DNA of 34,138 nucleotides from positions 1 to 34,138 of the forward strand of contig CAIWHP010000226.1 in assembly GCA_903912445.1 (NCBI GenBank), given 5' to 3'. How positions within the stretch are numbered: the first letter of the stretch is position 1; each line of letters begins with the position of its first letter. Below are positions 7,914 to 16,425 of the stretch, one piece after another. A model generated the notes under the pieces. It was not told the origin of the DNA. It worked only from the letters and a program-made list of their open reading frames with translations, and made no database searches. This DNA is from an uncultured Lentisphaerota bacterium. Lineage in GTDB: Bacteria; Verrucomicrobiota; Kiritimatiellia; CAIQIC01. The position numbers were made by a program, and so were the translations under genes.

Positions 7914-9978
7914 AGACTATTTTAAGGAGTTTACGCAGGATCTTCATGCTCAAGCAGGTGCTGAGGGTGATTTTCTGCGTAGCACATTTGTTGAGCACAT
8001 GTGTTCTTTGATCGAAGATGATGGATTTATTCCTAGTTTCTCGCAAACTGACTACAAACACACCTCGAGAGGTTTGGCAGTAGACGCATGGGCTTACGAT
8101 GAGGACTTATCCAAATTGACCATGTTCGTATCAGACTACCGGGACACGGGTGTTCTTGAGACCTTGACGCAGGGCGAGGTTACAGATGGCTTCAAGCGAT
8201 TAGGGAGATTTTTTGAGACGTGCTGCAAGAAAGACTTCCCCGGATCTCTCGATGAGTCGATGCCTGTGACCGAACTTGCATGGTTTATCTTCGAAAAGCA
8301 TCGGAAAATACTTCAACTATCCTTGGTGATCCTTTCGAATGCCCGACTTAGCTCGAGGGTTCTGAAACTGCCTGACAAATCCGTGGCCGATCTTCCCGCC
8401 AGTTATGAGGTATGGGATTTTGAGAGGATTTATCGTGTGGAGACCTCGGGTCGCGCGCGCGAGGAAATTGAAATTGATTTCTGCGCTTTCGAGAATGAGG
8501 GGATTCCATGTCTTCCCGCCCATTTGGGTGAAGCATCGATGAAGTCTTATCTTGTGGTTATGCCCGGACGCATAGTTGCAGAACTTTATGAGAAGTATGG
8601 GGAGCGTCTGCTCGAGCAGAATGTGCGGACATTTTTGCAATTCAGAGGGAACATAAACAAGGGTATGCGCAACACAATTGTAAACGAACCCCACATGTTT
8701 TTCTCATACAATAACGGCCTCTCAGCAACCGCTGAGGTGGTGCGGACCGGTGGCAATGATGACAGGCTGCTTTCCGTTCGTAATCTTCAGATTGTCAATG
8801 GTGGCCAGACTACCGCCTCGATCTTTACCGCGGCGCGAATCCCGAAGGTTGACCTGTCCGGCGTCTATGTGCAGGTTAAATTATCAGTTATATCTGCCGA
8901 ACAAGTGGAAGAAATTGTTCCTCGCATTTCCGAGTATTCAAATACACAAAACAAGGTTAGTGCTGCAGACTTCTTCTCTAACCACCCGTTTCATCGAAAG
9001 GTTGAGGAGTTTTCGCGGCGACTGTGGGCTCCCTCACCCGCTAACTTAGTTCAGGAGACACATTGGTTCTATGAACGGGCAAGGGGCCAGTTCGTAAACA
9101 AACAAGCGAGTCTCTCGCCTTCTGATAGGAGGAAGTTCCTGATTCAGAATCCAAAGACCCAGATGTTTACCAAGACGGATCTTGCTAAATATGTTCGCAC
9201 TTTTGAAGGTTTACCGCATGAGGTAAGCAAGGGGGCGCAGAAGAATTTCAGCGGCTTCGCTGGGGCCTTAGGAAAGCGCTGGGATATAAACGACGGGCAT
9301 GAATTCACCGAACTTTGGTTTAAACAGCTTATTGGCAAGGCGATTATGTTCCGCCAGCTCGACGGGCTCGTGCTCAGGGCGGGATGGTACAATGGGTATA
9401 AGGCAAACATCGTTGCTTATGCGTTGGCCAAATTTGCGCAACTCGTGGCTGCCCGATGCGTTTACATTGATTTCCTTAAAATATGGCAAATGCAAAAATT
9501 GCCCGAATGTCTTGCTGATCAACTGCTGGATATTGCGGAAAAGGTAAATGAACGCCTTTCAAGTCGGCCCGAAAGCGTCACGTCAAATGTGAGCGAGTGG
9601 GCTAAAAGCGAAACTTGCTGGAACGCAGTGCGGTCTGAGAAAATACAACTGCATGGTGGAGTCGATGAATATCTCATCGATGTTGAGCACAACAGTGAAC
9701 TTGAGAAGGATGCAGGGCGGACCGATGCTATTCAAACAGCCATTCATGCGCAAATCGCTGTGGTGGAGAAGGGGGCAGACCATTGGAAGCTCTTACGAGA
9801 TTGGGACAGCAATAACCGCAAGCTCACAGAGAAAGAATTAGGAGTTCTCGACATTGCGTGCGCAATTCCAGGTAGAGTTCCAACCGAAAAACAATCGCAT
9901 ATCCTGATAGCAGCCGAGAATCGCGCCAAAACTGAAGGATTCTTCCCCGGTAGTAAACCCCAAAACGAAACCAAATAA
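7903..9978 (+). CDS. AIPR-family protein (abortive infection phage resistance)
   Basis: A 691-residue protein carrying the AIPR signature: RNTIVNEP (about 257-264), FFSYNNGL (about 266-273) and QIVNGGQTT (about 296-304). AIPR was named from a lactococcal abortive-infection protein and is repeatedly found beside Z1 helicases and methylases; its activity is not settled. Upstream residues (about 1-200) and the C-terminal 300 residues have no motif I recognise. The gene begins eleven bases inside the DUF4420 gene and ends directly against the methyltransferase start (TAA then ATG), a strong sign of one operon. Confidence 0.87.
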   Translation: MNIEDYFKEFTQDLHAQAGAEGDFLRSTFVEHMCSLIEDDGFIPSFSQTDYKHTSRGLAVDAWAYDEDLSKLTMFVSDYRDTGVLETLTQGEVTDGFKRLGRFFETCCKKDFPGSLDESMPVTELAWFIFEKHRKILQLSLVILSNARLSSRVLKLPDKSVADLPASYEVWDFERIYRVETSGRAREEIEIDFCAFENEGIPCLPAHLGEASMKSYLVVMPGRIVAELYEKYGERLLEQNVRTFLQFRGNINKGMRNTIVNEPHMFFSYNNGLSATAEVVRTGGNDDRLLSVRNLQIVNGGQTTASIFTAARIPKVDLSGVYVQVKLSVISAEQVEEIVPRISEYSNTQNKVSAADFFSNHPFHRKVEEFSRRLWAPSPANLVQETHWFYERARGQFVNKQASLSPSDRRKFLIQNPKTQMFTKTDLAKYVRTFEGLPHEVSKGAQKNFSGFAGALGKRWDINDGHEFTELWFKQLIGKAIMFRQLDGLVLRAGWYNGYKANIVAYALAKFAQLVAARCVYIDFLKIWQMQKLPECLADQLLDIAEKVNERLSSRPESVTSNVSEWAKSETCWNAVRSEKIQLHGGVDEYLIDVEHNSELEKDAGRTDAIQTAIHAQIAVVEKGADHWKLLRDWDSNNRKLTEKELGVLDIACAIPGRVPTEKQSHILIAAENRAKTEGFFPGSKPQNETK

Positions 9979-11511
9979 ATGCCCACTCCAATAATTGATT
10001 TATTCGCCGGTCCAGGAGGTTTGGGTGAAGGGTTTTCTGCGTTTCGACGCGCAGGGAAACCCGTGTTCAAAATTGGACTCTCGATTGAAAAGGATCGATT
10101 CGCACACCAAACCTTACAATTGCGCTCCTTCTTTCGTCAGTTTGCCGATGGCACAGCCCCTCAGGCATATTACGACCACCTCGCTGGTCTCATTTCTCGT
10201 GAGCAGTTGTTCGAAAAGGCCCCGGCAGAAGCGGCCAATGCCGACAAGGAGGCGTGGTGCGCTGAACTAGGTTCCGATGCCTTCCCTGCCGATCTCATCG
10301 ACGCACGTATCCAGGCCGCTATTGGTAATTCAACCAATTGGGTTTTGATTGGTGGCCCGCCCTGTCAGGCCTACTCCCTCGTCGGGCGATCCCGCCGGAA
10401 AAATGATCCCACTTTTGCTACCGACGAGAAGCACCGACTCTATGAACATTATCTGCGAATTTTGGCTGTCCATAGACCTCCTGTCTTCGTCATGGAAAAT
10501 GTGAAAGGTTTGCTCTCAGCAAAGGTGGACGGTGAGAGCACTTTCTCGCGCATCCTCTCAGACTTGGAGAGCCCACGCGAAGCTGTGGACGGCTTCGGAC
10601 AGAGGCGAAAAACACTCAAGTATCAACTCGTATCCCTCGTGGTGCGCAATGCCGATTCAACTGGGCACTGCGATCCTGGGGACTTTGTTGTTCGCGCCGA
10701 AGATTACGGCATTCCGCAAACCCGTCATCGCATTATCATCCTTGGAATCCGGGGTGACATTCACGGCAATCAAAATCTTCTTAAATCCGGCCCCCCAGTA
10801 CCAATTGAAATGGCTCTTGGTGATCTGCCTATATTGCGCAGCGGTTTGTCAAAAGAGAATGATTCACCCGATGCGTGGCTGAATGCTGTTCAGTCAATCC
10901 GCATGGCCAAATGGCTATCAGACCCAATAATTGACATAACTGTACGTAAAGAAGTGATGCGAAGTCTGAATGAAATGCCGCGCAGTCTCGATCGAGGATC
11001 TGAATTCATTGGGGGTAAACCGGCCCCAATGTTTGCTCCGTGGCCAAAAGACCAGAAATTGCGAGGTTTCTGCAACCATTCGAGTAGAGGTCATATTCGG
11101 GCTGATTTGCACCGCTATATGTTTGTGGCTGCTTTTGGCGCGGTTCACAAGCGATCGCCCGGGCTAGAGGAATTCCCTAATGGCTTATTGCCAAAACACG
11201 CCAATATCGGCACCGCGCTCACAGGGACGCTCTTCAACGACCGCTTTCGAGTACAAGTAAAAGGTAGGCCCTCGACTACGGTGGTCTCGCATATCGCAAA
11301 GGATGGTCATTATTTTATTCATTATGACTCAACTCAGTGCCGCAGCCTCACAGTACGAGAGGCTGCGCGGTTACAAACATTTCCGGATAATTATTTCTTC
11401 GAGGGGCCTCGAACAGAGCAATACAGACAAGTTGGTAACGCAGTTCCTCCTCGTTTGGCTGTCCAGATTGCAGAGATCGTGAATGAATTATTGAGATCTA
11501 GCAATGCCTGA
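9979..11511 (+). CDS. DNA (cytosine-5) methyltransferase, Dcm-like
   Basis: A 510-residue C5-methyltransferase with motifs in canonical order: I DLFAGPGGLGEGF (7-19), IV GGPPCQAYSLVG with catalytic Cys129, VI MENVKG (172-177), VIII DYGIPQTRHRI (about 242-252), and IX/X TVREAARLQTFPDNY through QVGNAVPP (about 457-495). The stretch of roughly 260-430 should hold the target-recognition domain; I cannot predict the site. It presumably marks host DNA against the upstream effectors. It is the sixth gene of the operon, more than 7 kb from the controller promoter, unlike classic C-regulated systems where the methyltransferase has its own early promoter. The vsr start overlaps its end by eight bases. 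Confidence 0.93.
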   Translation: MPTPIIDLFAGPGGLGEGFSAFRRAGKPVFKIGLSIEKDRFAHQTLQLRSFFRQFADGTAPQAYYDHLAGLISREQLFEKAPAEAANADKEAWCAELGSDAFPADLIDARIQAAIGNSTNWVLIGGPPCQAYSLVGRSRRKNDPTFATDEKHRLYEHYLRILAVHRPPVFVMENVKGLLSAKVDGESTFSRILSDLESPREAVDGFGQRRKTLKYQLVSLVVRNADSTGHCDPGDFVVRAEDYGIPQTRHRIIILGIRGDIHGNQNLLKSGPPVPIEMALGDLPILRSGLSKENDSPDAWLNAVQSIRMAKWLSDPIIDITVRKEVMRSLNEMPRSLDRGSEFIGGKPAPMFAPWPKDQKLRGFCNHSSRGHIRADLHRYMFVAAFGAVHKRSPGLEEFPNGLLPKHANIGTALTGTLFNDRFRVQVKGRPSTTVVSHIAKDGHYFIHYDSTQCRSLTVREAARLQTFPDNYFFEGPRTEQYRQVGNAVPPRLAVQIAEIVNELLRSSNA

Positions 11512-12040
11512 TATTTTTTCAAAGCGCAAACGATCTCAAGTAATGTCATGCATTCGCGGGCGCGGCAACAAGGAGACCGAGGTCACGCTGATGCGGTTGA
11601 TGCGGGCGCAACACATCACGGGCTGGCGTCGGCAGGTGCTGCTCAAGTTTCAGATCGCGGGCCGCAAGGCTCAGGCCACGGGGCGCAAATCTCAGGTTTC
11701 AGGTCTCAAGTCTCAGGTTTCCGCTTTCCGGTTCCAGGTCCGGCCGGATTTCGTGTTCGCGCGGCAGCGGGTGGCGGTGTTTGTGGACGGCTGTTTCTGG
11801 CACGGGTGCCGCTGGCATGGGACGCGGCCGCAGGGCAACGCCGCCTTCTGGGCGCGCAAGCTCGCCGGCAACCGCGCCCGCGACCGCCGCGTCAACCGCG
11901 TCCTCCGCGCCCACGGCTGGCACGTCCTGCGCATCTGGGAACACGCGCTGCGCGACGCGGACCGCGTCGCGCAGCATTTGCAATCTGTAATTGTGAATTG
12001 CGAATTGAAGAAGGCCACCGCAGCCGCCGAGAAGGGTTGA
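11504..12040 (+). CDS. vsr: Vsr-type very short patch repair endonuclease with a repeat-derived insert
   Basis: A 178-residue Vsr protein, which nicks at T:G mismatches left by deamination of 5-methylcytosine and normally partners a C5-methyltransferase, as here. Visible are DIFSKRKRSQVMSCIRGRGN (3-22), RPDFVF (80-85, catalytic Asp82) and VDGCFWHGC (94-102). Between residues about 49 and 79 there is an extra segment (GRKAQATGRKSQVSG...) encoded by TCAGGTTTCAGG-type tandem words; E. coli Vsr has no equivalent stretch. The C-terminal tail (about 160-178) also reads from a low-complexity repeat. Codon use changes from AT-rich to strongly GC-rich at about 11560-11600, inside the gene. Either the island ends here or vsr is a mosaic; whether the insert spoils activity is open. 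Confidence 0.85.
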   Translation: MPDIFSKRKRSQVMSCIRGRGNKETEVTLMRLMRAQHITGWRRQVLLKFQIAGRKAQATGRKSQVSGLKSQVSAFRFQVRPDFVFARQRVAVFVDGCFWHGCRWHGTRPQGNAAFWARKLAGNRARDRRVNRVLRAHGWHVLRIWEHALRDADRVAQHLQSVIVNCELKKATAAAEKG

Positions 12041-12485
12041 AGCAGGTCAGCTATCTGCACCCCATCCGCTCCGTTCCGTCCCTTCCCGCTTTCCTGCTTT
12101 CCTCATTCCCCCGTCTGGAAATCCGTGTAATCTGTGTGATCTGTGGATGCCTTGCTTCTCTGCTCCGTGCCCATCCGTGCAGTTCCGTGGCTCTCTTCTC
12201 CGTCGTCTTCAAATTCGCGTACTTGGCGTAATTCGCGGTCAACTCGAATTTCCGATTCCAGATTGCCGATTGCCGATTTGCGGTAGTGAACCCTTCCCGT
12301 CTGTTCCTGCTTACTCCTTCACCACTCCGAAAATCCGTATAATCTGTGTAATCCGTGGATGATCCTCTTCTCTTCTCTGCTCCGTTCCCATCCGTGCAGT
12401 TCCGTGGCTCTCTTCTCCGTCGTCTTCAAATTCGCGTACTTGGCGTAATTCGCGGTTGCGGTTTTCTCAGCGCTTGCCGCCCAGC
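12041..12485. repeat. dispersed short-word repeats, two successive copies
   Basis: No gene. The stretch is built from recurrent words in fixed order: AAATCCGTGTAATCTGTG, CCATCCGTGCAGTTCCGTGG, AATTCGCGTACTTGGCG plus TAATTCGCGGT, and GATTGCCGATTGCCGATTTG. One copy covers about 12100-12300 and a second about 12300-12460. Within each word the sub-repeat step is about 10 bases. The same words return in 13002-13988. Confidence 0.8.
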
Positions 12486-13001
12486 CTAAGCCTGGCGGTG
12501 GCCCGGCCGCAGCTGGCGCCGGATGTGCCGGCAGAGCGCCTTGCCGTGCGCGGTGTTCAGGTAGGCCTCGTCCGGCAGGGTGCCGACGCGGGTCAGGTCC
12601 AGCCGGTCCGCATCCCAGCAGGCGCCGATCGTGAGGTCGTCCGTCGCGGTCCGCTCCGTGTGCCACCGGCAGGCATAGCGCAGGAGCTCCAGCCGCTCCG
12701 CCTCGAGGACGAAGCAGCTGCCGTGCAGTTCCAGCAGCCAGTCCGCGGCCCGCGCGCCATGCCCCGCGTCCGTATTGTCGTTCTGCCGCCGGGAGTCGTG
12801 CAGCCACGCAAACAGGCGGACCACAAGGATATCCGCGCCGGACTCTCCCGCGATCTCCAGCCCGAACCGCTCCACGCGCCGCCAGTGCGCGATCCCGTGG
12901 ATGGAATGGATGTCGCCCGCATAGTGTGCGACGACCAGCTCCTGCAGCCGTTTCAGGTCTGCCCCTTCATCCGCCGCATGCTTTTTCTTCTCCGTGTTCA
13001 T
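12486..13001 (-). CDS. HD-domain phosphohydrolase
   Basis: A 171-residue protein with an HD metal-binding pattern: SIHGIAHWRRV (33-43), the HD doublet in WLHDSRR (66-72), CRWHTERT (111-118) and CWDADRLDLTRVG (128-140). HD proteins hydrolyse phosphate esters of nucleotides or cyclic nucleotides; the substrate here is unknown. Codon use is host-like. The gene stands alone between two repeat clusters, and its ATG lies within the repeated word CACGGATGAACACGGAG, so the start codon and upstream region come from the dispersed repeat. A later start would lose only the polar leader of about 15 residues. Confidence 0.8.
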   Translation of the reverse strand: MNTEKKKHAADEGADLKRLQELVVAHYAGDIHSIHGIAHWRRVERFGLEIAGESGADILVVRLFAWLHDSRRQNDNTDAGHGARAADWLLELHGSCFVLEAERLELLRYACRWHTERTATDDLTIGACWDADRLDLTRVGTLPDEAYLNTAHGKALCRHIRRQLRPGHRQA

Positions 13002-13988
13002 CCGTGCCGTTCCGTGGCTCTCTTCTCTTCTGCCTTACATTCGCGTAATGGGCGTAATTCGCGGTCCGCATGCATTTCCGATTTCAGATTTCCGATTGCC
13101 GATTTGAGGTAGTGAACCCTTCACTTCCGTTCCTGCCGTCCACTTCCCTCGTCCGAAAATCTGTGTAATCTGCGAAATCTGCGGATGGTCCTCTTCTCTT
13201 CTCTTTTCCGTGCCCATCCGTGTTAGTCCGTGGCTCTCTTCTCTGCCTTTGCGCCTTCCGTTTTTCCTCCGCGTCTTCCTGCCCCGAGCCAGCGTCGGGG
13301 GGCCTGCCCTGAGCCCGTCGAAGGGCCTGCCCCGACCTGTGGTGAGCTCCGTCGAACCAGCGTTGTCGAGGGGTGCGTTAACTCCTGCTCCGCTTCCATC
13401 CGTTCCTGCTTTCCTCATTCCCCGTCTGGAAATCTGTGGATGCCCTGCCCCTCTTCTCCGTCGCCTTAAATTCGCGTAATTGGCGTAATTCGCGGTCAGC
13501 TTGAATTGCCGATTTCAGATTGCCGGTTGCCGATTTGAGGTAGTGAACCCTTCACTTCCGTTCCTGCCGTCCTCATTCTTCTCTCCGGAAATTTAACCGC
13601 CAAGACGCCAAGTTCGCCAAGGGCAGAAAGCGGCGGTCCTCCGTCATCCTTATCCCCCCCGCACTCTGGAAATCTGTGTAATCTGTGGACGCCCTGCTCC
13701 TCTTCTCTGCCTTTGCGTCTTCCGTTTCCCCTTTGCGTCTTCCTGCCCCGAGCCAGCGTCGAGGGGCCTGCCCCGACCTGTGGTGAGCTCTGTCGAACCA
13801 GCGTTGTCGAGGGGTGCGTTAACCTCCGCTCCGCTCCCATCCGTTCCCGCTTTCCTGCCTTCCTCATTCCCCTCTCAGAAAACCCGTGAAATCTGCGAAA
13901 TCCGTAGACGGCCTGCTTCTCTTCTCCGTGCCCATCCGTGTTAGTCCGTGGCTCTCTTGTCCGCCTCTGCGTCTGCTCCCCGCCCCGC
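13002..13988. repeat. cluster of dispersed repeats, about 1 kb
   Basis: No gene is supported. It contains at least three mosaic copies of the words listed for 12041-12485, plus CTTTGCGTCTTCC words, AACCGCCAAGACGCC (about 13593) and two copies (about 13280-13380 and 13744-13822) of a REP-like element with CCTGAGCCCGTCGAAGGG or variant and GTGAGCTC(C/T)GTCGAACC halves ending GGGGTGCGTTAAC. Open frames through it are antisense readings of the repeats. Confidence 0.8.
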
Positions 13989-14963
13989 TCAGCCGTAGTT
14001 CTGCTGCATCGCCGCGATCTCCGCGCGCACCTTGTCGCGGAGCTCCTTGGGCTCCAGCACCCGCACGTTGCGGCCCCAGGCCAGCACCCAGCGGAACACC
14101 TCGAACAGCCCGTGGGCCTTGAACTCCAGCTCGATCGCGCCGTGCGCCCGCGGCCGCAGCTTCTGCCCGCGGTGCCACTCGCGCTCCTGCACCCACCCCA
14201 CCGCCTCCTTGGGGAACAGCAGCCGGATGGTGTAGGGCTTGTTGGAGCCGACGAACCGCCCGAAGGTGTGCCGCAGCAGCTCCTTGGCGTCGAAGTCCTG
14301 CGGCCGCTCGAAGAACCGCTCGGTCAGCTGGGCCTTCTGGATGCGCGCCAGCGCGAACTGGCGCAGTTCGCCATCCACGTCGCTGTGGCCGAAGACGTAC
14401 CACTCCCCCTGCAGGTTGGCGATGTGGTAGGGCGACAGCAGGTGCTGCTTGGCCTGCGCCGCGTTCTGCGACTGGTAGAGAATCTTGATCATCTTCTGCC
14501 CGGCCAGCCCGCGGACGACCGTCTTCCAGATCTCAAGCGCCACCGGCCGGGCCGGCGGCGCGGTGAAGCTGAAGCGAGAGAACACCAGCTCCGGCTGCAC
14601 GGTGATCTTGTCCGTCATGCCGCCCATCATCTTCCCGAAGATGCGCTCGAGCTCCCCGGAGACCGGCGTCCCCTGGTACTGCTCCATCGCCTTGCCGGCG
14701 ACCAGCAGGGCAAAGAGCTCGCCCTCGCTCAGGCTCACCGAGGGCAGGAACCAGTTGAGGTCGGTGTAGCAGAAGCCCTTCCGGACCCGGTCGTAGGCCA
14801 GCGGGGCGTCGAGCTGGTACTTGAGGTAGTCGATGTCGCGCTGGATGGTCTTCTGGGAGACCTCCCATTCCTTGGCGAAGGTCAGGCAGTTGGGGTACTT
14901 GCCGGCCCGGACCTGCCGGTCCAGCTCCATCAACCGCGCGAACTGGCTCTTGTTGCGTTCCAT
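13989..14963 (-). CDS. WYL-domain transcriptional regulator
   Basis: About 324 residues. An N-terminal HTH (about 5-60: YPNCLTFAKEWEVSQKTIQRD) is followed by a WYL domain with HLLSPYHIANLQGEWYVFG (about 174-192) and DGELRQFALARI (about 197-208), then a WCX-like C-terminal part. WYL domains sense small ligands, often nucleic-acid fragments or nucleotides, and many control defence or stress genes. I start at ATG 14963, which has GGAGG six to seven bases upstream; a frame extends 21 codons further but runs over the operator region. It is divergent from the ARPP-1 gene, with two palindromes between, so it most likely controls that gene and itself. Confidence 0.88.
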   Translation of the reverse strand: MERNKSQFARLMELDRQVRAGKYPNCLTFAKEWEVSQKTIQRDIDYLKYQLDAPLAYDRVRKGFCYTDLNWFLPSVSLSEGELFALLVAGKAMEQYQGTPVSGELERIFGKMMGGMTDKITVQPELVFSRFSFTAPPARPVALEIWKTVVRGLAGQKMIKILYQSQNAAQAKQHLLSPYHIANLQGEWYVFGHSDVDGELRQFALARIQKAQLTERFFERPQDFDAKELLRHTFGRFVGSNKPYTIRLLFPKEAVGWVQEREWHRGQKLRPRAHGAIELEFKAHGLFEVFRWVLAWGRNVRVLEPKELRDKVRAEIAAMQQNYG

Positions 14964-14989
14964 GCTGCGCCTCCGTGGGTAAACCGCCT

Positions 14990-15056
14990 GACGGACAAAC
15001 AGCGTCCGTCGGAGAAAATAGGACATAAATTATAGACGGACAAGCTTTGTCTGTCT
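14990..15056. promoter_or_regulatory. two palindromic operators between WYL and ARPP-1 genes
   Basis: Site 1 at 14990-15010 is GACGGAC-N7-GTCCGTC, perfect. Site 2 at 15034-15056 has AGACGGACAA facing TTTGTCTGTCT, nearly perfect. Both share the half-site GACGGAC(AA). Their centres lie 45 bp apart, with an AT-rich tract (15016-15033) between that could hold promoter elements. The divergent layout makes the WYL protein the obvious ligand-responsive binder; this is inference. Confidence 0.7.
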
Positions 15057-15111
15057 GCGCCGCTAAAATAGGGGCCGTCGAGACGCAGTAACGCCTCGGC
15101 AGGAGCGACCC

Positions 15112-16104
15112 ATGAACCAAGTACTCGCGGAGCTGTTGACGGGGCTGCAGTTGGCCGAGCCCCAGCAGGCGCAACACATCGCCGTGTTCCCCCTGTTCGC
15201 GCCGGGCCGGCCGTCGCCCGACTACCTGACGCTGGCCGCGGCGCTGGAGCAGCGCCTGCTGACCGTCACGGAGGTCAGCGTGGGCGGCTCGGTGCCGGAG
15301 CTGCGCGTCAGCAACAAGGCCGCGCAGCCGGTCCTGCTGCTGGACGGCGAGGAGGTCTGCGGGGCCAAGCAAAACCGGGTACTCAACACCAGCATCCTGG
15401 TCCCGGAGGGCAAGCAGGTGGATGTGCCGGTCAGCTGCACCGAACAGGGCCGCTGGTCCTACGTCTCCCCGGCATTCAGCGCCTCGGGCCATGTGATGCA
15501 CGCCAGCCTGCGCGCCAGCAAGACGCGGTCCGTCTCGTGCAGCCTGGCGGCCGACTCGGGGTTCACGTCGAACCAAGGCGAGGTCTGGCAGGGCATCTCC
15601 GACATGGCGTGCCACCTCGAGGTGGGCCACTCCAAGACCGGCGCGCTGAAGGATGTCTTCGAAGCGCGGCAGGCCGATATCGACACCGCCCTGCAGTCCT
15701 TCGCGCTCCTGCCGGACCAGCAGGGCATCCTGGTGCTGATCAACGGCGCCCCGGTCGGATTCGACTATGTCTCGCTGGCGCCGGCCTTCGCCAAGCTGCA
15801 CGGCAAGCTGGTCCGGAGCTATGTGCTGGACGCGCTGGCGCGCAAGCCGAAGAAGGCCAAGAGCCGCACCGCGGCGCTGACGGCGGCGCAGGCCTTTCTC
15901 GCCGGGGCCGCCGCGTGCGAGGAAAAACAGTTCAAGTCCATCGGGCTGGGCGAGGATCACCGCTGCAAGGCCAAGGGCCTCGCCGGCTCAGCCCTGGTCC
16001 ACGCCCAGGCCGTCATCCACACCGCCTTCTTCCGCGTGGACGAAAAAGAGCATGCCGGCCACATGTCGGACCTGAACCGGCGCAGGAATTACCGGGGCGA
16101 TTGA
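15112..16104 (+). CDS. ARPP-1 domain protein (DUF6569-like)
   Basis: A 330-residue protein with the hallmarks of the ARPP-1 family (ARG and Rhodanese-Phosphatase-superfamily-associated): LLLDGEEVCGAKQNRVLNTS (75-94) and VSCTEQGRW (107-115). The name records its genomic linkage to ADP-ribosylglycohydrolase and rhodanese/phosphatase genes; its biochemical role is not established to my knowledge. It has no signal peptide or membrane segment. A good ribosome-binding site (AGGAG) precedes the ATG. It is alone in its unit and divergent from a WYL regulator across two operators, which suggests induced expression. A hairpin repeat follows at 16131-16156. Confidence 0.75.
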   Translation: MNQVLAELLTGLQLAEPQQAQHIAVFPLFAPGRPSPDYLTLAAALEQRLLTVTEVSVGGSVPELRVSNKAAQPVLLLDGEEVCGAKQNRVLNTSILVPEGKQVDVPVSCTEQGRWSYVSPAFSASGHVMHASLRASKTRSVSCSLAADSGFTSNQGEVWQGISDMACHLEVGHSKTGALKDVFEARQADIDTALQSFALLPDQQGILVLINGAPVGFDYVSLAPAFAKLHGKLVRSYVLDALARKPKKAKSRTAALTAAQAFLAGAAACEEKQFKSIGLGEDHRCKAKGLAGSALVHAQAVIHTAFFRVDEKEHAGHMSDLNRRRNYRGD

Positions 16105-16130
16105 GCCAACACAGGACAAAAGGTCTCCGT

Positions 16131-16156
16131 TGTAGGCCGGGTCACCGACCCGGCGC
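16131..16156. repeat. GCCGGGTC...GACCCGGC palindrome
   Basis: TGTAGGCCGGGTC-ACC-GACCCGGC folds into a strong short hairpin 27 bp after the ARPP-1 stop. There is no U-run; it resembles a dispersed palindromic unit but could help end the transcript. Confidence 0.6.
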
Positions 16157-16208
16157 AATGAAGAATCACAACGCCATCAGGCCCACGCCCAAACGAAAGA
16201 AGAAAACC

Positions 16209-16421
16209 ATGAGAATCAGTTCATATTTCAGAATATTCGGTCAGCTCGCGGCAACCCGGCGCGAGGTGGCCGGGCCGGCCTGCTATGCGCCGCAGCCGCC
16301 TCCGCGCATGGCCGCCATGGCCGTCGCCGCGCTGTCCCAGGCTTGGGGCGCGCCGGCACGTGCGCCGGTCATCCATCGCGACCGCCCCGGGAATCTCCGG
16401 ATGCTGCGCCGTTTCAATTGA
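16209..16421 (+). CDS. possible small protein, 70 residues
   Basis: Begins MRISSYFRIFGQ and ends 4 bases before the next gene. A weak purine-rich stretch precedes the ATG. Residues 22-55 are alanine- and proline-rich with no recognised motif. Close spacing to the downstream gene suggests possible coupling; otherwise it may be chance. An in-frame ATG at 16158 would add 17 basic residues. Confidence 0.25.
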   Translation: MRISSYFRIFGQLAATRREVAGPACYAPQPPPRMAAMAVAALSQAWGAPARAPVIHRDRPGNLRMLRRFN

Positions 16422-16425
16422 CGCC

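Noticed and set aside
11548-12231. Alternative plus-strand frame overlapping vsr
   Set aside because: Different frame without motifs; vsr has the catalytic segments and the overlap with the methyltransferase.
14533-15960. Minus-strand frame of 475 codons across WYL and ARPP-1 genes
   Set aside because: Overlaps two motif-supported genes and shows no family features.
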